Positions 34,760 through 45,963 of a stretch of DNA of 64,000 nt are shown here, in pieces. The first letter of the stretch is position 1, and each line of letters begins with the position of its first letter. The stretch comes from Raphanus sativus (Eukaryota; Streptophyta; Magnoliopsida; Brassicales; Brassicaceae), in contig NC_079516.1 in the NCBI RefSeq assembly GCF_000801105.2, positions 24,465,043-24,529,042 on the forward strand, in the 5' to 3' direction. Both the position numbers and the translations under genes were made by a program. A model generated the notes under the pieces. It was not told where the DNA came from, did no database searches, and saw nothing but the letters and a program-made list of their open reading frames with translations.

Positions 34760-35766
34760 TAGGTAGTTATCCTGAAATGTATTCTCTCTCTCTCAAGAAA
34801 ATGTTATGGATCTCTCCAAAAGTCCAAGATAGGATCCTTCTTAAGTATGGGGTGCTTCTTTATTTATAAAAGAATGGGGTCAAGGGTTTCCTAGTGACCT
34901 CCTTTTAAATGAGCTGAGTTCATTGTGTAATAGACCTTGTAGAGGGGCAAAGCCCATCTCCTACAAAATACAAAAATCGTTCAAATTTAAATATCTATTC
35001 TGCATATTTGAAGCCTCGCCTTATCTTACAAACCGCTCTATTTCCGTAGTCTAGTAATTTCGATGATGCGGCTCCGCTGCTATATTGATTTCCTCAGCCG
35101 TGCTGGAGAATAACTTATGATTTAGACCTCCTCACGCTGATATAAAATCTCAAAAGTTGTTACAACAGTGAGCTGACAAAATATTTTACACTACATGCAA
35201 ACTAAGCCCAACAAGAACAATCTCCCTGATGTACCAAAGAAAAAAAGAATTTAATGGGTCGTGAGTGACTCCAATGGAAAGTCCGTAACACATTGAATCC
35301 AACTGGTGACCATCATAAAAATATTAGGAATGATAAGGAAAAACAAAGAGGAATAAAATTATAGGAATGAAAAAAAAATATTTCTTATCAATTTTGGTGA
35401 TAAACAATTTTTCCTATATTCCTCTAGAATAAAATGAACAAAAATGAATGGAAAAGAAAAAAAATATTCCTTATAAATGGTAAAAAAATTTAGGAACAGT
35501 AAAAAACATATTTTTTTATTCCTTAATCACCGGTTACACTCTTTATCTTCCGAAAGAGTATAATATAACAGACACACAGCTGCAATTACTAACAACTTAT
35601 TAGACAAGAACAACTGTTACAGAAAAACCCTAGCAATACTAGTTGTCATTACCACTTCACTGATTCGAGATGAAAATAATTCACATTTACAAGTTAACCA
35701 CCATACCACTAATTTCTAGGAGTCAAACAGAAGGACATTTCTGGATGGTCATTATTAACAAATGAC
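34760..35766. other. Unassigned sequence, possibly LTR-like
   Basis: After a CT-rich tract the stretch contains a TATA-like word (TTTATTTATAAAA, about 34858) and non-random, moderately GC-rich sequence to about 35210. The minus strand at 35215 reads TGTTCTTGTTGGGCTTAG, which looks like an LTR start, but no partner LTR or binding site is visible. 35330-35540 is an A/T-rich imperfect palindromic tract. Confidence 0.3.
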
Positions 35767-35769
35767 TAA

Positions 35770-36135
35770 GGGGGTGTATTCAACTAAGGGTTTGAAGTGA
35801 TTTGTATTAAAATGACAAATCCACTGTTATTCAAACGTGAATTTTAAAAAAATACTTTAAAATATAGTGTTATTGAACTTGGCATTTTATAAAACACTAT
35901 GAAATCCACTGTTATTGAAAAACATTTAAGTTAGAGATTTTAGAGTGCTTTAAGTATTTCTAGAGTGTTTGAGGGAAGTTCCTTAGTTATAAAAATAAAA
36001 ATACAAATCTCACTGTTTTAGATGAAATTCTAGAGTGTTTTAACAAAAAACACATCAAATTCTCCAATTCTCCTGCAATCATCTAAAACTCATTAAAAAT
36101 TAAATCACTTCAAATTTCTGATTCAATATACCCCC
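35770..36135. mobile_element. Tourist-like MITE 2
   Basis: The terminal inverted repeats start GGGGGTGTATTCAA at the left and end TTCAATATACCCCC at the right, with TTTGAAGTGATTT and its complement just inside. TAA duplications lie at 35767-35769 and 36136-36138. The interior has no coding capacity. Confidence 0.85.
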
Positions 36136-36226
36136 TAAGTTCATCTACTTTATAAGTGGTCAATTGTTTCTTTTTTTTATCCTAAGCTATCACTTCCAAT
36201 TCCATCAACTTTATGTCCTACACAAA

Positions 36227-36790
36227 TCTATATTATTAAAAAAAATTACCGTTTAAAATGTCCCTTAATTTCACACTTATTTACCCTACCATGCCACTGA
36301 GAATTAAATAATACTATTTATTTTAATATTTTATCTTTTCCACTTAGATTAATGTGTTTTCCTAAATTAAATTTCAATACACAGCATTAACTTCTCCATT
36401 AAATCAATGTCAAAAGTATTTATTTTTATCATGTTCAAAAAATACATTTTTATTAGACAAACAATTCATGGAAATTATAATATCAATTTTTCATTTAACA
36501 AATCTGAACAAAAATATATTACCAAATTTGAACCGAAACTGGATAAATATCCAAACAAAATTTACTATTTTGGTATCTAGAGAACCATAACTAAACCTGA
36601 TCCGAACGAAATATTTCCGATATTTGAATGTATTTGAATCATATTTATATACTCGAATATGTTAGCTATTTTTAGAGTTAATGTCCAAGATATAAGCTAT
36701 TTTAAATTTGTCTAAAATATTTGAAATATAAAAATAGTAAAAAGTAAACATTTAAATTAGATAAACAATAATCAAAACACCAAAAATACT

Positions 36791-36841
<51 letters not shown>

Positions 36842-37249
36842 TCCATCCAAATATCCAAGTTAAAACTGTTTTTAATATTTAATTTAGGTACTTTGGCTAC
36901 AATTATTCAAATTTATATGTTAGATTATTTTTATTTTTAGGTTTAGGGAAATTTAAAATATATATAAATTTTGAAAATCTAAAAAAATTTAAACGGGTAA
37001 TCCGAATCCACAAAGATCTGAATCGAACCGGAATTTTTTTTTATAAATACCCGAATAGAGCTGAAATCTTTAAACTCAAAAATCTTAAACTATAATAGAT
37101 TTTAACCAAATTTGAGTGGTATCCAAATACCCACCCCTAACTTAGTCAATGTAAAACGATCAAATATTACAAATACATCATTTAGTATAAATAAATAAAA
37201 ACTAAAATAGAAAATTAATACATGTGCGATCGCATGGATCTAGATCTAG
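36227..37249 (+). mobile_element. Non-autonomous Helitron 4 (1.0 kb)
   Basis: It starts TCTATATTATTAAAAAAAAT after an A. It ends with a near-palindrome (ATGTGCGATCGCAT, about 37222-37235) followed by GGATCTAGAT and CTAG (37246-37249) before a T. The interior is AT-rich with an (AT)n tract and no gene. Confidence 0.68.
36795..36839. repeat. (AT)n microsatellite
   Basis: About 44 bp of alternating A and T inside Helitron 4. Confidence 0.9.
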
Positions 37250-37943
37250 TAATAACTATTTCCGAAGTTTATGTTGGACACAAATATAAAATAAACTACC
37301 TGTCCACCCGAACATATTTTTTATTTTAATAGAATAAATATATGAAATTCTTTGAAACACAAAAAATGTAATGGTTGCACTGATATGCATACATATGAGT
37401 GTTTTTTTATTTGTATCATATAAAACTATGACAAATCGACGGTTTTTAATTTTCTGTAATTTGTTGGTTGCTCATATTGTGGTTGGATACTAAATCAATC
37501 ATAATGATATTTTATATAACATATTCCTTAATTAGTAATTTTTAATTACATGAACCATTTTATGTATTTATTTATAAATTATAACACTATTTAGTATTTT
37601 TAATTATATTAATAATATTTCCAAAAATATAATATTTTATGTCAAATAAAATCCACTTCTGTTTTAATAATATATATATGTCTGTATTTTATAAGCCAAA
37701 TCAAGTTTTCTATGTTTATTTTGAAGAAAATATTAATTTAAAATTTAATTATTCTATTCCTGCAAATATATATGTTTGAATAATATTAATCATCAAATGT
37801 ATAGCATATATTTGAAAAAAATTAGATGTTTTGATAAAAAATATAGTTTCTATTTTATGTGAAATGAAATAATAATATACATGAAATATAATATTTAAAT
37901 TTTGTATGTCACATTTTAAATAAATCTGTTAGTTTTATTTTAG
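37250..37943. other. AT-rich intergenic DNA
   Basis: No coding frame, terminus or RNA gene is visible. The right end is the target site of the LTR retrotransposon. Confidence 0.5.
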
Positions 37944-38796
37944 ATTGATGATATCTCATGTTTTTATAGGTTTATAGATTCATATTTTAGATTATTAAGA
38001 TCATTCTAGGTTGCATTTAGGTCATTATATTGCATTTGCATACTCATTTGCATATTATAGGGGTTGGAGTGCACAATTGAAAGTTCTGGGTCAAATCGCG
38101 AGGTCATTTCTGCAAATTCTGAAGTTTTGGGGTCACTTCGTAAAAGCTGAAAATATAAGGACCAGATGTGCAATAACTCTCAAATCCACCATTGTCGTTC
38201 TTCTTCACTTCGATCCCAACGATTCCGGCGGCGAGAGGCACGACTCCGGAGCTTCAAGACAATACTGTCACGGCTCGAGCTAAGGTCACGGCGGCGATTC
38301 TGAGCACAGCCACGACTTGCTGATGACGACGACTGGTGCTTGGACGAGATCAAATCGCGATGAAGAACTCGCCGTGGAAGCTTGGTCCGGTGACGGCGCG
38401 AGGAGGAGGAGATGAAACGACAGGAGCTCTCGGATTGGTCCGTACGCGCGGAGAAGCTTGAATTCACGGTGGCTCCCGGAGGTTCACGGCTCGAGCACGG
38501 CAGACAGAAAGCTCAGACCCTCAGGCGATGAAGTGGTGGTGCTGTAGCGGCTATTGAGACCTCGAGGAAGAAGACTCACAGCGACTGGAGAAGGCGAACA
38601 CAGAACGTCGCTGGGAACTGAACGAAAGGAGCAGCGACTTGATGCAGCGACGTGAAGCCATCGCTCGGGTTGAAACGAGATTGGGAGCGGTTTGGTGGAG
38701 CGGGATGCAAAGGCCGTTCCGAAGAAGACATTGACGCAAATCTAAATTGTTAACCGGTTTATTCCGGTTTGACTCCGGTTTACTTCTATTAAACCA

Positions 38797-38962
38797 GCTC
38801 GATTTGTACTTCTTTTTTTTTTTTTTTGTCTATTGGTCACTTTTGGACTTTTTCAATCCTCAAACTGAGGTAAGTAGGGGTCGAACCCCAGACGCCAGGG
38901 TCCGAAGACAGAGCTCAGCAACCACTTGGCTACGAACAACCCGACGCTCGATTTGTATTTCT
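38797..38962 (-). mobile_element. SINE inserted in the 5' LTR, with 17-bp TSD
   Basis: GCTCGATTTGTACTTCT (38797-38813) and GCTCGATTTGTATTTCT (38946-38962) flank 132 bp that are absent from the 3' LTR, which gives a direct empty-site comparison. The minus strand carries an A box TAGCCAAGTGG (complement of 38922-38932), a B box GGTTCGACCCC (within 38877-38889) and a poly(A) tract (complement of 38814-38826). Confidence 0.95.
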
Positions 38963-38969
38963 ATAAATA
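38962..38969 (+). promoter_or_regulatory. TATA box of the 5' LTR
   Basis: TATAAATA also occurs at 43679-43686 in the 3' LTR. Its first base is the last base of the SINE target duplication, so all upstream U3 sequence in the 5' LTR is displaced by about 149 bp. Confidence 0.65.
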
Positions 38970-39842
38970 GTTTTAGACCTAAAAACTCTATTTTGGATCT
39001 CATTTTTCTCTCTAGACTTTGCTTCCATTGTAAAAGCTTGAATCTTTTTATCAATCTAAGAAGTACTTCATCATATATTTGTGTTTCTCTTGCTCATTAA
39101 CATGATGTCTTGAATTTCATGTAGATTTAAGGTTTCTCATAGAGATTATGGAGTAGACATTATTTTGGATTCATGGGTTTAGGTAGATTATTGTGATTAG
39201 ATTAGTTCTAAGATGTTTTAGTGTAGATCTTTCTTAATCCTTGCTAGTAGAGTATTCATAATGCATCTTTTGAGGTTGACCACTCAAAAGTTGATCTTTA
39301 GACATTTCTCACCCAAAAGGTGTTTGATGAAATGTCTGAGACAACTCTCCTAGACTTTTAGTACACTTTGCCAAAGACATTTGTTGTTAAAGGTGCTAAG
39401 ATAGCTAATAGACTTGTTAGTAATGATTGTTTTCATATTATTCAACCAAAGACATTTGATGTTTGAGATATGTTAGCAAATGAGCATTCATCTAGACATA
39501 GAGCTTGCTTAGAATTGTGTCTAGGCTTAAGGTTGATAGTTTGATTGATCATTTGCATTCCTTAGTTCGAAACCTGATCACCTTATATCAATTATCCTTA
39601 CCCATGGATCCATCCTTAGCTTTTGATTGAGTTCTTGTATTTGTTTCTTGATTGGATTTGAGATCACTTTGTTTTTATTTTTAGGATCTTAACTTGTCAC
39701 AAATCATCCTCCATCTTCTTGTTTGCTTAGATTAGGAAAGCTTGTGTATTCTTGGTGTTATAAGTCTCTAGTTCTCTGTGGTTCGACAACCTTTCTATAC
39801 TATCATTTGACTTGGGAGCCTTGAAAACTCCCACCATCAAAT

Positions 39843-39860
39843 TGGCGCCGTTGCCGGGGA
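39843..39860 (+). promoter_or_regulatory. Primer binding site of the LTR retrotransposon
   Basis: TGGCGCCGTTGCCGGGGA starts three bases after the LTR end. As I recall, this is the tRNA-Asp-type primer site used by Athila and Calypso elements, consistent with Ty3/gypsy affinity. Confidence 0.85.
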
Positions 39861-39978
39861 ACTAGTTGATTTGTCATTAGGATTTCAATCTTTCTTGAGA
39901 CTAAGCTTTATTTTCTTGCTTTGTTTAGCTTTTGTATAGTTACTAACTCTTTATTCTAGTGCTTTTGTTCTTGCAGTG

Positions 39979-40932
39979 ATGGCTTCAAGCTACTTTGAAA
40001 AGCCACAAGAAGAAGAAGACACATTTGAAGATCACATCGAAGATGAGCCATATGTGTATGTGGAGCCACCCTTTTATGCAAGTATACTCACACCAGCACA
40101 GCTTGTGACGTTAAATGAGCTTCAGAAGAAGTACCCGGGGTCAGCAAAGACATCCCTAGCACGAAGGATCCGACTGGAGCTTATTCGAGATCAAGCAGAG
40201 CTTGAAGGAAGGGAAGTTACACATTATGAGTTTAATATTGCTTATGACCTTAAAGAGGTAATGTGTTGGGCTCCACCACTCCAGCGGGAACATATAAAAA
40301 TTTCCACTTTAAAACTTCAGCTTGAGGAAATATGCTTGCCTTGTGATGAGAATAATGCCCCTGATCTTGATCCTCTTGTGCTCATAAATGAATGTCTTGA
40401 TCTGATATGTGAAACTAGGAAACTAGATGAGCTTAGAGTAGAAAAGCTTGCTAGAGATCATATTGAAGTTTGTTTTGATAAGAACTATCTTTGTGCTTCA
40501 ACTGATCTTGAATCTGAGTTTTTGATGCATAATGAATCTAGACCTCTTCTTGAACTTGTTGATTTAGGGGATGAACTTGATGTGGATAAGTTCTTGCTTG
40601 AGATAGAAAACCCCCATATCAAAAACAATTATGAGAATGTGAAAATTGTGTATTATTTGATTGATGGAGATAGAGTTGACTACTTTGTTAAAACTTCGTT
40701 TGAACCTGTAGTTGACTTTGTGTTTCCACCAAATACATTTGATTCTCATCATGACCATTTGAACCTCAAAGACCATCTCATGATTCATGATACATCTTTA
40801 GTGAAGCTCTCTGAGGAAAAATCTGTCTATTATCTATGGGCAGTAGTGTGCTCCTTTGCACATTTTGTTTCTTGTGTTTGCAGGAGAAGGATCAAAGGTG
40901 CATTGGCTCAGCCTTTTGATACTTATGATTAG
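39979..40932 (+). CDS. Unknown 317-aa protein of the LTR retrotransposon
   Basis: This is the only long ORF of the element, beginning 139 bp after the 5' LTR, where gag normally starts. It is uninterrupted and ends TAG at 40930-40932. The N terminus is acidic (EEEDTFEDHIEDE). A helical segment follows (TPAQLVTLNELQKKYPGSAK), then a long, strongly acidic Leu/Asp/Glu-rich middle. Near the C terminus is a hydrophobic stretch with cysteines (YYLWAVVCSFAHFVSCVC) followed by a basic patch (RRRIKG), resembling a membrane anchor. There is no CCHC knuckle, no DUF4219/retrotrans-gag signature and no pol motif that I can see. It could be a diverged Gag, an env-like protein or a captured host sequence. 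The frame is intact in a young element, which favours recent selection or recent arrival. Confidence 0.7.
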   Translation: MASSYFEKPQEEEDTFEDHIEDEPYVYVEPPFYASILTPAQLVTLNELQKKYPGSAKTSLARRIRLELIRDQAELEGREVTHYEFNIAYDLKEVMCWAPPLQREHIKISTLKLQLEEICLPCDENNAPDLDPLVLINECLDLICETRKLDELRVEKLARDHIEVCFDKNYLCASTDLESEFLMHNESRPLLELVDLGDELDVDKFLLEIENPHIKNNYENVKIVYYLIDGDRVDYFVKTSFEPVVDFVFPPNTFDSHHDHLNLKDHLMIHDTSLVKLSEEKSVYYLWAVVCSFAHFVSCVCRRRIKGALAQPFDTYD

Positions 40933-42802
40933 CAAGCACACAAAGTCAAGCTAGAGACTTAAAACAAGCCCACTTGGGAGGAAGTCCCATGTTTATCCAT
41001 TGTATATATTATTTTGAAGTTTTTTTTTTTTTAATAAGGATAATTGAGGTTTTTCATGTTGGGTCTAAGGCTAGACAAAAAAAGAAAGGCGGCCAAGCAT
41101 TGTGACTCTAGACAGTTGCTCCCACTTCTCCACTTCAGTCAATCTCTCCCAGTGGCACAAATCCGAGGCCAAGGGTCCTCTACCACCCAATTCAGCCAAT
41201 AACTCCAAGTAAGTGCCCTTCCACCCTTGTAAATATTTAGTTATCATGTTTATTTCTTTCATTTAGATCTCTTCTTTGAGCTTACTCTCACACAAGGGAC
41301 TGTGTGAAGTAAGTTTGGGGGAGAGTCTACTATCTCACATTGTTTTTTGTTTTGTTTACTTGTTATGAGTCTCATGCATTGCATTTCATACATATTTGCA
41401 TTAAAAAAAAAAATTGAAAATTTTGAAAATCACAAAAAAGCATTTAGTTGCATCATTTGCATCTTCAGGATTGAGTCTAGAAGCATTTAGATTGCATTCA
41501 TGCATTGGGAGAAACCTTGTAAAGAACACATGTCTAGAACTCAACTTGGCACCCTAGCTAAACATATCAAGTAGCTTAAGCATCTCTTGAAAGTCTTGCA
41601 CGCTTCGAGCATTGAGAACTCTTCTTAAAACATGTTGCTTGCTTGATATTGACATTGTTCTTGAAAACCAACTCCAAACTGAACTTTAATGTAATGAACT
41701 TAATCTCTCTTGCTTATGGGCACTTGCATATTTAGTCATGGATCTCATACACATTTGGGTTGTCTTATTTCATTCATTATCCTCTTGTTAACCCAAATGG
41801 CACTCCCATACCCTTTAACCCTTACCATTCATTGAAGCCATCATTGATTTGCTTGAGTGAGGCTTTTTTGTGAAAGCTTGTCATGTGCAAAATCTTGAGA
41901 GTATTAGGAGCGACAATGGTTTGTTCTTATCTTTGGCTAGCACTAGGACCTCATTTGAGCTAGTACTTAGGATGGTTGTTGGGTATGTAAGCTTGTTTTG
42001 ATCTTGGGATTGGGATGTGAGAGAGGTGAAAAAAAAATGAACCAAAAAGTGAGAAAAGAAAAGAAAACCACTAGGGATCTAAAAAAAAAAAAAGAGAAAG
42101 CTCTAGAGTGCATAAATATAATCTCCTTAAGAGTCAAAAGAAAAGAAACATGAAAAGAGTGGGAGAAAGAAAAGAAAAAAAAAAGAAAAGAAGAGCTTAA
42201 TAAGAAAAAGAAAAAAAAATCCCTAGTTGGTTAAGATAAGAAAAAGAAGAGTGTTCATTGGGTGAGTGATGAAAGTGGTATCTTTGGATTTTGGGATGAC
42301 GAAAAGAAGAAGGGTAGAACTTGAAATCATTTAGGAAAATGGTAGAATGATAAGAACAAGTCATTGTATACATGAATTGCTCCTTTTCTTAGATAAATTT
42401 TGCATAATGTTCTTGCTCCTTTTCTTGAGAGTAAGTCACCATGAAAGATGCATTTGAAACTCTTCTTGCTTCACATTAGACCATTTCCACTCACCAAGCC
42501 AAATGATTGAGATTTTGTGCCCATTTGCAAGTATTCACCTTATGTGTTTGTATAAATGAATGTGAGAGTTGGTCTAAAGAGCTTGTTGATGGATGAGCAC
42601 TACAATTTGTGTAGAGGTATAGGAGTATGGATAGACCTTGAGAAGCTAAAGTGTAATAAAGTGTTTGCTCATGCTATTTGATATGTTTCTTTAGGATGTC
42701 AAGTTGAAGACTAGAAAGTGTCTCTTTTAGTTATAGGTTTCTATTTGCAATCATCTCTTCTTTGAGTTCTTGAAAGTTTACTTGTGGACAAGTAAATGAC
42801 TA
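40933..42802 (+). other. Non-coding interior of the LTR retrotransposon
   Basis: No ORF longer than about 63 codons is found. It includes a PPT-like purine tract at 41310-41323 (AGTTTGGGGGAGAG), a purine-rich AAAGAAAAG stretch (42020-42340), and T/G-rich sequence up to the true purine tract. Confidence 0.7.
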
Positions 42803-42814
42803 GTGTGGGGGAGT
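42803..42814 (+). promoter_or_regulatory. Polypurine tract of the LTR retrotransposon
   Basis: GTGTGGGGGAGT lies immediately before the 3' LTR start, the usual place for plus-strand priming. Confidence 0.75.
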
Positions 42815-44558
42815 TGATATCTCATGTTTTTATAGGTTTTTAGATTCATATTTTAGATTATTAAGATCATTCTAGGTTGCATTTAGGTCATTATATTGCA
42901 TTTGCATACTCATTTGCATATTATAGGGGTTGGAGTGCACAATTGAAAGTTCTGGGTCAAATCGCGAAGTCATTTCTGCAAATTCTGAAGTTTTGGGGTC
43001 ACTTCGTGAAAGCTGAAAATATAAGGACCAGATGTGAAATAACTCTCAAATCCACCATTGTCGTTCTTCTTCACTTCGATCCCAACGATTCCGGCGGCGA
43101 GAGGCACGACTCCGGAGCTTCAAGACAATACTGTCACGGCTCGAGCTAAGGTCACGGCGGCGATTCTGAGCACAGCCACGACTTGCTGATGACGACGACT
43201 GGTGCTTGGACGAGATCAAATCGCGATGAAGAACTCGCCGTGGAAGCTTGGTCCGGTGACGGCGCGAGGAGGAGGAGATGAAACGACAGGAGCTCTCGGA
43301 TTGGTCCGTACGCGCGGAGAAGCTTGAATTCACGGTGGCTCCCGGAGGTTCACGGCTCGAGCACGGCAGACAGAAAGCTCAGACCCTCAGGCGATGAAGT
43401 GGTGGTGCTGTAGCGGCTATTGAGACCTCGAGGAAGAAGACTCACAGCGACTGGAGAAGGCGAACACAGAACGTCGCTGGGAACTGAACGAAAGGAGCAG
43501 CGACTGGAGAAGGCGACGTGAAGCCATCGCTCGGGTTGAAACGAGATTGGGAGCGGTTTGGTGGAGCGGGATGCAAAGGCCACTCCGAAGAAGACATTGA
43601 CGCAAATCTAAATTGTTAACCGGTTTATTCCGGTTTGACTCCGGTTTACTTCTATTAAACCAGCTCGATTTGTACTTCTATAAATAGCTTTAGACCTAAA
43701 AACTCTATTTTGGATCTCATTTTTCTCTCTAGACTTTGCTTCCATTGTAAAAGCTTGAATCTTTTTATCAATCTAAGAAGTACTTCATCATATATTTGTG
43801 TTTCTCTTGCTCATTAACATGATTTGTCTTGAATTTCATGTAGATTTAAGGTTTCTCTTGGAGATTATGGAGTAGACATTATTTTGGATTCATGGGTTAA
43901 GGTAGATTATGGTGATTAGATTACTTCTAAGATGTTTTAGTGTAGATCCTTCTTAATCCTTGCTAGTAGAGTATTCATAATGCATCTTTTGAGGTTGGCC
44001 ACTCAAAAGTTGATCTTTAGGCATTTCTCACCCAAAAGATGTTTGATGAAATGTCTGAGACAACTCTCCTAGACTTTTAGTACACTTTGCCAAAGACATT
44101 TGTTGTTAAAGGTGCTAAGATAGCTAATAGACTTGTTAGTAATGATTGTTTTCATATTATTCAACCAAAGACATTTGATGTTTGAGATATGTTAGCAAAT
44201 GAGCATTCATCTAGACATAGAGCTTGCTTAGAATTGTGTCTAGGCTTAAGGTTGATAGTTTGATTGATCATTTGCATTCCTTAGTTCGAAACCTGATCAC
44301 CTTATATCAATTATCCTTACCCATGGATCCATCCTTAGCTTTTGATTGAGTTCTTGTATTTGTTTCTTGATTGGATTTGAGATCACTTTGTTTTTATTTT
44401 TAGGATCTTAGCTTGTCACAAATCATCCTCCATCTTCTTGTTTGCTTAGATTAGGAAAGCTTGTGTATTCTTGGTGTTATAAGTCTCTAGTTCTCTATGG
44501 TTCGACAACCTTTCTATACTATCATTTGACTTGGGAGCCTTGAAAACTCCCACCATCA
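42815..44558 (+). repeat. 3' LTR (without the SINE)
   Basis: 1,744 bp, beginning TGATATCTCATG and ending ACCATCA, almost identical to the 5' LTR but with the uninterrupted site GCTCGATTTGTACTTCTATAA where the SINE sits in the other copy. Confidence 0.95.
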
Positions 44559-44563
44559 ATTGA

Positions 44564-45963
44564 TTAGAGAACATTCGATTAGAGAATAATGGTAAATTTG
44601 GTTAGAGAAAAATGGTAAGTTTGCTTTTGTGACCATGACATTTATCTTAGTGCTTTATATTAATAATGTACTAGATTCTGACTCGCTATTACAAAGGGCG
44701 GGTATATATTTGTTTTAATTTTTTTGAAAGTTTAAATTTTTTTATTTATTTTATTTTTTCGTAATCATATTTTCTTTTAATATAATTTAATTTAATATAA
44801 TTTTTGGCAACTATTAAATATGTCAAGTTGCATAACTAGACATTTGTGCTATATGTATTTTAGAGATTATTTTGAACTTTATTCCTAAAGTTTACAACAT
44901 ATTATATTTTATTAATAGTTACTTAACATAATTAATCAAGAATATCCATATCCGAAAAACCCGACTCAAAATTAACCTGAAAATTAAAGTCTTATACTCT
45001 ATTAGACATGGTTTATATACTCAAATGGTTTTTAAAGTGATATCTGAAAACCAATATCAAATCCAATCCGCACCGAAAATCTAACAATTTTAAAAAAAAA
45101 ATATTTGATAAAATAATTTTAGTATATTCTGGTAGATATATGTATACATTTGATTAATATGGTCTTCATTAACTTCAACTAAAATCGCGTTTAATAAATA
45201 TTTATTAATCGAATAAACTATTTTATATTTGTTAAACTAAATGAGTTTATATAAATATTTATTTCTATTAAAATCCACTTAAACCTCGTTACCAAACACA
45301 ATAGTGAACATAATAGTGAACACGTTTAATAAATAGTTGAAGGTAAAAGTACAGATGATTAAAGATTCATGTGGGAAGTTCACAAAAGAAAAAAAATGAT
45401 TCGTTGGTAATATCAAACGGAATTGATACTATCAAACGGTTTAAAAAGGAGTCCACTAAGGAAAAAGTAGTTATACCTATACATTACCAATCAAAATAGT
45501 TACATGTCGTTGACAAGCAAGTTCGAAACCGCATCTCCAGCATGAAACATCGAGACTCCTCTGCTTATAAAAAACCCATGGAAACATTGTTTTCTTATCG
45601 ATAAATTTCGAATGTGATGTAAAGCTAGCTTGGTTTTGATTTCAAAAACAGCAACACTAGTTGTAAACAGTCTTTTTTGGTTGAATTAATTTAACATTCT
45701 TTCAAAAAAAAAAAATAGTTACATATACAAATTATTTGGACATAATATTTGTTAATTGGTCATATTCTAATTTAATAGTATTGATTATTATGTGGGTTTA
45801 AGCATATATAAGTCTGTATTATTAACCAAAAAGCTTCATCATTACTCGGTCGGCAAAGGAAAGTTCAGTACAATTTATTCTTGAAACGACAGACTCGATT
45901 TTTGAATTTTCTCTAAGGAGGTGAATTGGTCCAAACAATAATGGATCGATATTCATCGATTTA
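44564..45963. other. AT-rich intergenic DNA downstream of MSRB
   Basis: Mostly AT-rich. A CTAG word on the minus strand at 44671-44674 next to a GC-rich patch hints at a decayed Helitron end but has no clean hairpin. The right end includes the likely MSRB 3' untranslated region. Confidence 0.4.

Larger units (their letters stand above)
37949..39839 (+). repeat. 5' LTR (contains a SINE)
   Basis: 1,891 bp; it is 147 bp longer than the 3' LTR because of the SINE insertion. Its centre (38180-38740) is markedly GC-rich compared with the rest. A TATA box (TATAAATA, 38962-38969) marks the likely U3/R border. Confidence 0.95.
37944..44563 (+). mobile_element. Non-autonomous LTR retrotransposon (LARD-like), complete with TSD
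   Basis: Two LTRs (37949-39839 and 42815-44558) begin TGATATCTCATG and end ACCATCA. The 5-bp duplication ATTGA flanks them (37944-37948, 44559-44563). A tRNA-complementary primer site follows the first LTR and a purine tract precedes the second. The 2,975-bp interior has one ORF and no protease, reverse transcriptase, RNase H or integrase, so movement would need enzymes from a relative. The primer site points to the Ty3/gypsy Athila-like group. By eye the LTRs differ at roughly 23 of 1,740 compared positions apart from the SINE, so the insertion is young. Confidence 0.95.

Noticed and set aside
34760..35215. Solo LTR on the minus strand
   Set aside because: A TGTTGGGCTTAG-like start is visible, but no CA end with a matching 5-bp duplication could be placed.
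38180..38467. 95-codon minus-strand frame, repeated identically at 43046-43333, as a conserved gene
   Set aside because: It lies in the GC-rich part of both LTRs; its conservation is explained by LTR identity and the Arg/Ser-rich composition by base composition.
44671..44705. CTAG plus GC-rich patch as a sixth Helitron end
   Set aside because: No proper hairpin can be formed and no matching 5' TC end was found.
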